Below, in pieces: positions 61,290-64,000 of a stretch of DNA of 64,000 nucleotides. A program made the translations under genes and the position numbers. Under the pieces are notes generated by a model that was not told the DNA's origin, searched no databases, and saw nothing but the letters and a program-made list of their open reading frames with translations. This DNA comes from Paraspadella gotoi. Lineage: Eukaryota > Chaetognatha. Every line of letters begins with the position of its first letter. Position 1 is the first letter of the stretch. The DNA is taken from the NCBI GenBank assembly GCA_051294375.1, contig CM119264.1:16279245-16343244 (forward strand), written 5' to 3'.

Positions 61290-61797
61290 AAACGGACCGA
61301 CCCGACGACGGAGAGAGAAATAAAAAACAGCCATTCCTGCAAAAAAACCAGCGAACATTAAAAAAAACAAAAATAATTAACATAATAATGACTGACGCGA
61401 GCCGATGGAGAGAAAAAAAAAACAGGCCATTTGTCCGCAAATAACTGCGACCAAAAAAAAAACAAAAAAAAAAAAAAACAAACGACAACCGACCAATGGA
61501 TGAGAAATAAAAAACAGAACATTGCCGCAATAAACCGCGACGAAAGAAAAAACAAAAAACAAACAACCGACCGACCGAAGGAGAGAAATAAAAAACAGCC
61601 ATTCCAAAAAACCATGACCAAAAAAAAACAAAAAAAAAAAACAAAACGACCTGACCGAACCGACGGAGAGAAATAAAAAACAGCCATTCCCGCAAAAACC
61701 TGCGACCAAAAAAAAAAACAAAAAAAAAACAAACGATCCACCGACTCATGGAGAGAAATAAAAAAACAGCATTCCGCAAACAACCGCGACAAAAAAA
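61290..61797 (+). repeat. 80-95-bp tandem array running into a gap
   Basis: At least six units, each with a GACCGACCGA-like start, GGAGAGAAATAAAAAACAGC, CATTCC, GCAAAAAACCGCGACC-like sequence and an A-rich AAAACAAAAAA tail. Unit length varies with the A tract. The array stops at the N gap 61798-61822, so its true length is unknown. The unit head resembles the dispersed repeat at 55565-55660 and 61195-61290. Confidence 0.9.
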
Positions 61798-61822
61798 NNN
61801 NNNNNNNNNNNNNNNNNNNNNN

Positions 61823-63490
61823 AAAAAAAAAAAAAGAAAAAGCTCAAGTTAAACAATATTACGAGAACAATAAAAGAATGAACGACAGTAATGACATAAG
61901 CAAAAAAAATAAAAGGGAGGAAAGGTTATAAAGAACGGAAGAAGAGAACACAAAGAAGAAGAAAGAAGGAAAGTTAACGGGGTGAAAAATGGGAACAACC
62001 TTAACAATAACAAAAACAAAAACCGAAATAACAAAAGAAAGATGACAAAACAAAAAAGTTTTGAAAAACATGCAGTAAAACAATGAAGGTCATGCTGGTC
62101 ACGGGGAAGAATGTTAAGACAATGATCACAATGGATTTAATATCATTATTCAGCTGCATAATTACGAAATTATTAATAAAGCCGCAGCTAGTTTTTTGGA
62201 AAGAAAATCAAGAAGTTACGCTTATCAAACGCATACGATAAACGTGACAAAAATTATTTAGATGTCATCTGAAACAGCATGACATATCTAGGGCAGAGTG
62301 AAACGAGTTATCGCAGAATCTAACTTGTTTACAAGTCGACCTCCCAATAACAAAACCGCGAACCCAAGCGCCTCCATTTGGGTCTGAAAAAGAAAAAAAA
62401 AGAGATTTTTCTATCGACAGCTGAAAAGATAAAAAAACCACTAAAAATATTAAGGAAAAGAAGTATTTAAATTCAAAAACTTTATGATTTTTTTGAAAAA
62501 CAGACGGCAGCGAAAAATTTTGTTGGCTATAAACACGAGCAGAAAAAGGAAGAGAGAGAGAGAGAGAGAAAGAGAGAAAGAGAGAAAAAGAGAAAAAGAG
62601 AGAGAGAGAGAAAGAGAGAAATAGAGAGAGGGAGGAAAATAAACACGAGCAGAAAAATGAATAAAGAGAGAGAGAGAGAGAAAGCGAATGAGAGAGAGTG
62701 AGAGAGGAAAAAACAGAAAGAGTAAAACCAAGAGCGAGTGCGAGAAATTAAGATAGTATCTGGTGGTGAAATCTATCGGCACTAAAATTGAAACCGAATT
62801 CTGCTGATAAGCTCACTTTTCAGAACGTTTTTTCGGCTTATCAGATAAATCTTTTTATTACTTTTGGTAGGGAAAAAAATTCGAGGCATTAGTTATATTG
62901 AAGATTAAAGACATTTTAAAATCTTGGAAACGTCTCCTATAATTAAGTTAATATAAAAGACAGAAAGAACAGAAAAATGTTTTTAAAAGTAAAAAAAAAT
63001 CCTTTTAAGGAACAAATAAAACGTTTTTGCCTTTGTTAGCAGAATAGAAATGTAAACAGTTTCGTCTTACTTATTTTACGTTTTTTCCTTTTATTTCAAT
63101 ATGTTGGACGACCGTCGCGCCGGTAAGGAAAGCCTACTTAAAATCCTTAAACCTAGATTTTCTTTATATTTGCAAAGGAAGGTAGCTCGTTTAGTTCGCT
63201 TACGCTCGTTTGTTGAAGCCTGACCTCAACTTTTCTTCGCCCCTGAACTCCAACGACTTACCTTTTCTTTCTGACCCGGAGTTTTCTTCGCTGATCCCAA
63301 GGAGACCAGACAAAGGACTTACCTCTTTGTCCTTCTCACCCGGTCCACTTACCAAAGGCCCGCGAGAGGTGGGATCCAATAAGTCGGGACCACTCGGGTT
63401 CAAAGGTCAGGAAGGGGTGCGAGCCCAATTTTACATCATTGGGGAGAAGTCAGGGGAGAAAATGAGAGAGAAAGAGAGAGAGAGAGAGAG
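61823..63490. other. Intergenic, purine-rich, no gene seen
   Basis: A-rich sequence, then a short direct duplication of ATAAACACGAGCAGAAAAA (about 62529 and 62639), each followed by GA repeats, then AT-rich DNA. A GC-balanced stretch (63200-63450) has an open frame on both strands but no splice support; it could be part of a mobile element. Confidence 0.45.
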
Positions 63491-63634
63491 NNNNNNNNNN
63501 NNNNNNNNNNNNNNNNNNNNNNNNNNNNNNNNNNNNNNNNNNNNNNNNNNNNNNNNNNNNNNNNNNNNNNNNNNNNNNNNNNNNNNNNNNNNNNNNNNNN
63601 NNNNNNNNNNNNNNNAGAGAGAGAGAGAGAGAGA
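63470..63634. repeat. (GA)n microsatellite with 125-N gap
   Basis: GA repeats flank an N run at 63491-63615, so the assembly broke in the microsatellite. Confidence 0.95.
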
Positions 63635-64000
63635 TTGAAAGGGAAGAATCAACGTAAACGATGATATTCATTTTTAAAGGTAGTTCTTCGCTTCTAATTA
63701 TATCTATTTGTTTTATAATATGAAAGCAAAAAAGCGTTAATGAAGAAAAAAGGAAATATAAAATTCCTTCATGTGAAACGTGGTAATTTACGCTTTCAAT
63801 TCCTGATAATTCTTGCAACTTTGCTCTTTTCGCCCATTAAAAATAAGGGTTCTCTCTCCTCCCTATCTCTCTCCTCTCTCTCTCTCTCTCCTCTCTGTCT
63901 CTCTCTCTCTCTTTTTTTCTCTCTCCTAGCATTCCTTTTTCTTCCAATCTACCTCTTTTCCTCTTAGCGTCAAATTCTTTTTCTCTCTCATCTCTTCTCT

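Noticed and set aside
61290-61797. CRISPR-like array
   Set aside because: Units are head-to-tail with variable A tracts, without unique spacers, in a eukaryotic genome; it is a tandem satellite.

Overview
The window reads as nuclear DNA of an invertebrate animal, probably a bilaterian; I cannot name the phylum. The evidence is spliced genes with GT-AG introns, GC-rich coding exons in AT-rich non-coding DNA, a metazoan-type matrix metalloproteinase (MMP), an actin gene, Ty3/gypsy and foldback elements, and very dense (GA)n, (CT)n and (TCG)n microsatellites. There are five N gaps: 9734-9833, 36989-36998, 46130-46154, 61798-61822 and 63491-63615.

Layout. 1-9.7 kb is mobile-element territory. 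It holds an AT-rich element with ~100-bp terminal inverted repeats and a nested repeat (246-1797), a two-zinc-finger exon on the minus strand (1887-2763), a foldback cluster (2813-3704), an 18-bp minisatellite (5466-5709), an element with two identical 121-bp inverted arms that each carry a hammerhead-ribozyme-like core (5946-6722), a tRNA-like sequence (6877-6948) and a decayed gypsy integrase (8130-9720). 10.3-13.8 kb is a six-exon plus-strand gene whose C-terminus resembles the stalk of dynein heavy chain. 14.8-17.1 kb is a seven-coding-exon actin gene on the minus strand with a TATA box and many single-base indels. 17.8-24.6 kb shows no gene. 24.7-31.1 kb is a complete eleven-exon MMP gene (554 codons, no frameshift). 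32.9-34.2 kb is a three-exon minus-strand gene for an unrecognised, probably membrane, protein.

38.68-53.92 kb is a giant palindrome: two ~7.43-kb inverted arms around a ~373-bp spacer with an N gap. The left arm carries an intact protein kinase gene with a C-terminal ZZ zinc finger. The right arm carries the same gene broken by many one-base indels. This is either an inverted duplication or, at least as likely, an assembly artefact.

53.9-64 kb has two candidate exons, a CpG-rich promoter-like block with CRE and CCAAT motifs, and an 80-95-bp tandem array that ends in a gap.

The genes do not form a functional cluster. A 215-bp repeat family recurs between genes and inside introns of the actin and MMP genes. 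Base quality looks uneven: the MMP gene and the left-arm kinase are clean, while the actin gene and the right arm have homopolymer-type indels. That should be settled before biological conclusions are drawn from the palindrome or from the actin 'pseudogene'.
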